Shown here: one piece after another, positions 4,209 to 5,846 of the stretch
How the letters are laid out: each line of letters opens with the position of its first letter
How positions within the stretch are numbered: the stretch's first letter is position 1
Assembly: GCA_030599175.1 (NCBI GenBank)
Contig: JAUVON010000191.1
Coordinates: 1-5,846 of the forward strand
Direction of reading: 5' to 3'
Length of the DNA: 5,846 nucleotides
Source of the DNA: Desulfobulbaceae bacterium
Lineage (GTDB): Bacteria; Desulfobacterota; Desulfobulbia; Desulfobulbales; Desulfocapsaceae
Notes under the pieces: generated by a model
What the model was told of the DNA's origin: nothing
The model's database searches: none
The model's input: only the letters and a program-made list of their open reading frames with translations
Program-made: the position numbers and the translations under genes

Positions 4209-5846
4209 ATGGAAAAAAGCATCCCTTCAAAAAAAACGTATTTCAGGCTGCTGGGTTATCTAAAACCGTACTGGCATAAGTCTGTAATAATTCTCATACT
4301 TGCAGCACTCAGCACATATATAGCCGTTTTGCCAATACAGATATTAGGTATTGCGGTGGATGAAATCAAGATAGCCGATAAATATTTGAAAAATACCCAA
4401 ATTGAACGGCATGATACAACGGTGCAGGACAAAACGGATGCTTACGAGAAAAAGAGCGTTATTCCACTTTCAAAACCCTTATTAACGGCCTCTCAGTATG
4501 TCCATACCAATTGGTTTAAAAGTTATAACACCACCATAGTTACGCTGCTCTTTCTTGCCGTGAGTTTTATTATTATGAATGCCGTAAGCGGTAGTATTAT
4601 GCTGGTCCATGGTTTCATTTCCGCAGGATTGGGTCAAAGGCTCACTTATGATTTGCGAAATCAACTTTATGGCCATATTCAGCGACTTCCTCTCTCCTAT
4701 TTTGAAAATAACAAAACCGGTAATATTATGAGTCGTCTCATGAATGACGTCAATTCGCTCGAGCAGGCAATTGTTGGTCCGATTATTTCCTTTATTACCG
4801 ACATGTTCAAATTTGGCTGGATAATCTATTTTTGCATAAGGCTCGACTGGCAGCTTTCCGTTATTGCGCTGATGGTCTGTCCATTTATCTCTCTTTGCAC
4901 TTATAGCTTTGGTAAAAGGATCAGAAGGGCCTTTCGCTCTTTGAGGGACAAGACAGGAGAACTTAATTCCCTGATTCATGATAATATCTCGGGTATTAAG
5001 GTTATTTCCGGATTTGCAAAAGAAGCTGAAGAATTGGAACGTTTTCAGAAGAAGAACTACGAAAGCTACAACCTGAACATTCGGATATTACGACTGGCTT
5101 CTACCTTACGACCCGTTATCGACTTTATGACAGAAATGGGGGCGGTAGTTGTTATCTGCTTAGGCGGATATAAGGTCTTGCAGGGACAACTTTCCGTTGG
5201 TACATTTGTGATATTCTTTCCTTATCTCCAGATGATGTACGGTCCTATTACAGGTTTAACCCGTTTTTACAACCAGGTACAACGCGCCATTGTTTCGACC
5301 GAACGAATCTTTGAGATACTAGACACACCAAGTGATTTAAAAGATAGCCCTGACGCCGTTGATTTACCACCGGTACATGGAATCGTGGAATTCAGGCATG
5401 TTAACTTCATGTATAACCCGGGCGTTGAAGTCCTCACCGATATCAACATAACGGCTCGACCGGGCCAGATGATTGCGCTGGTTGGTCCCAGTGGTAGTGG
5501 TAAGACAACTTTCACAAAACTGATCCCCAGATTTTACGACCCCGCAAAGGGGGATATCCGCATTGACGGTCATGATATCAAACATATCAAACTCCATTCC
5601 CTGCGTAAGCAGATGGCAATGGTGCTTCAGGATCCTTTCCTTTTCAACGATACAATCAAGTCAAACATCGCTTATGCCAGATCAGATGCACCTGATGAAG
5701 AAATTAAAAACGCTGCCCTTGCTGCAAATGCGCATGATTTTATCGCAACGTTACCGAACGGGTATGACTCTATAATAGGAGAACGCGGTGTAAAACTTTC
5801 CGGGGGTCAGAAACAACGCATTGCTATTGCCCGTGCAATTCTTGCA
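4209..5846 (+). CDS. ABC exporter half-transporter, MsbA/ABCB-like (3' end cut by window)
   Basis: The frame is open for 546 codons to the window edge. It encodes a fused membrane and ATPase protein of the type IV exporter (ABCB/MsbA-like) class that would dimerise in the inner membrane and export a lipid, peptide or drug-like substrate. Six membrane segments are visible near residues 25-47, 110-133, 189-208, 215-233, 304-322 and 329-347. The intracellular coupling-helix motif TGNIMSRLMNDV is at 170-181. In the ATPase domain, Y402 fits the A-loop, GPSGSGKT at 426-433 is Walker A, Q474 is the Q-loop and LSGGQ at 530-534 is the signature. Walker B, the catalytic Glu and the switch His lie past the edge, so about 50-80 residues are missing. 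The ATG at 4209 sits 24 residues before the first membrane helix, as expected. The loop between helices 1 and 2 is unusually long. The 278-nt gap upstream argues against cotranscription with the radical SAM genes. Confidence 0.95.
   Translation, partial: MEKSIPSKKTYFRLLGYLKPYWHKSVIILILAALSTYIAVLPIQILGIAVDEIKIADKYLKNTQIERHDTTVQDKTDAYEKKSVIPLSKPLLTASQYVHTNWFKSYNTTIVTLLFLAVSFIIMNAVSGSIMLVHGFISAGLGQRLTYDLRNQLYGHIQRLPLSYFENNKTGNIMSRLMNDVNSLEQAIVGPIISFITDMFKFGWIIYFCIRLDWQLSVIALMVCPFISLCTYSFGKRIRRAFRSLRDKTGELNSLIHDNISGIKVISGFAKEAEELERFQKKNYESYNLNIRILRLASTLRPVIDFMTEMGAVVVICLGGYKVLQGQLSVGTFVIFFPYLQMMYGPITGLTRFYNQVQRAIVSTERIFEILDTPSDLKDSPDAVDLPPVHGIVEFRHVNFMYNPGVEVLTDINITARPGQMIALVGPSGSGKTTFTKLIPRFYDPAKGDIRIDGHDIKHIKLHSLRKQMAMVLQDPFLFNDTIKSNIAYARSDAPDEEIKNAALAANAHDFIATLPNGYDSIIGERGVKLSGGQKQRIAIARAILA

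Noticed and set aside
4482..4979. 165-codon open frame on the minus strand
   Set aside because: It lies antisense within the ABC exporter membrane domain, whose + strand frame has clear family motifs. The antisense product has no recognisable domain.

Overview
The window reads almost entirely on the + strand. It holds three tandem radical SAM/SPASM enzyme genes (about 170-3930), followed by the 5' part of an ABC exporter gene that runs off the right edge. No mobile elements, CRISPR repeats, rRNA or tRNA genes were seen. The organism is a bacterium of moderate GC; the ABC gene and the noncoding DNA before it look more A+T-rich than the radical SAM genes. The best family match for the trio is the porphyrin-modifying radical SAM group (NirJ of heme d1 synthesis, AhbC and AhbD of the siroheme-dependent heme pathway). 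Such genes occur in anaerobes and denitrifiers such as anammox planctomycetes, sulfate reducers and Nitrospirota, but the phylum cannot be fixed from this sequence.

Layout: positions 1-95 are the unassigned end of whatever lies upstream. A strong intrinsic terminator (96-147) stops only 22 nt before the first radical SAM gene (170-1378). A 235-nt gap follows. The second gene (1614-2777) overlaps the third (best start GTG at 2770, end 3930), so the last two are translationally coupled. A 278-nt A+T-rich gap then leads to an MsbA/ABCB-like half-transporter (4209 to the edge), which has a TATAAT box so close to its ATG that the message may be leaderless.

The three enzymes share a frame: an N-terminal MI..S.LL-like start, a CX3CX2C cluster motif, GGEP, and a C-terminal cysteine-rich domain ending in DPxCYLT.EE. 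They differ in a patterned way. Enzymes 1 and 3 carry a full set of auxiliary-cluster cysteines (AhbD-like). Enzyme 2 keeps only the ligands for one auxiliary cluster (NirJ/AhbC-like). Enzymes 1 and 3 are about 72% identical in their C-terminal third but much less so in the catalytic middle, where enzyme 1 is closer to enzyme 2. This mosaic pattern, plus a divergent active site in enzyme 3, is the most interesting signal in the window. A sensible model is a set of paralogous maturases acting in succession on a tetrapyrrole or a related substrate. A peptide-modifying role cannot be excluded, although no precursor peptide gene is visible. A functional link to the ABC exporter is only positional.
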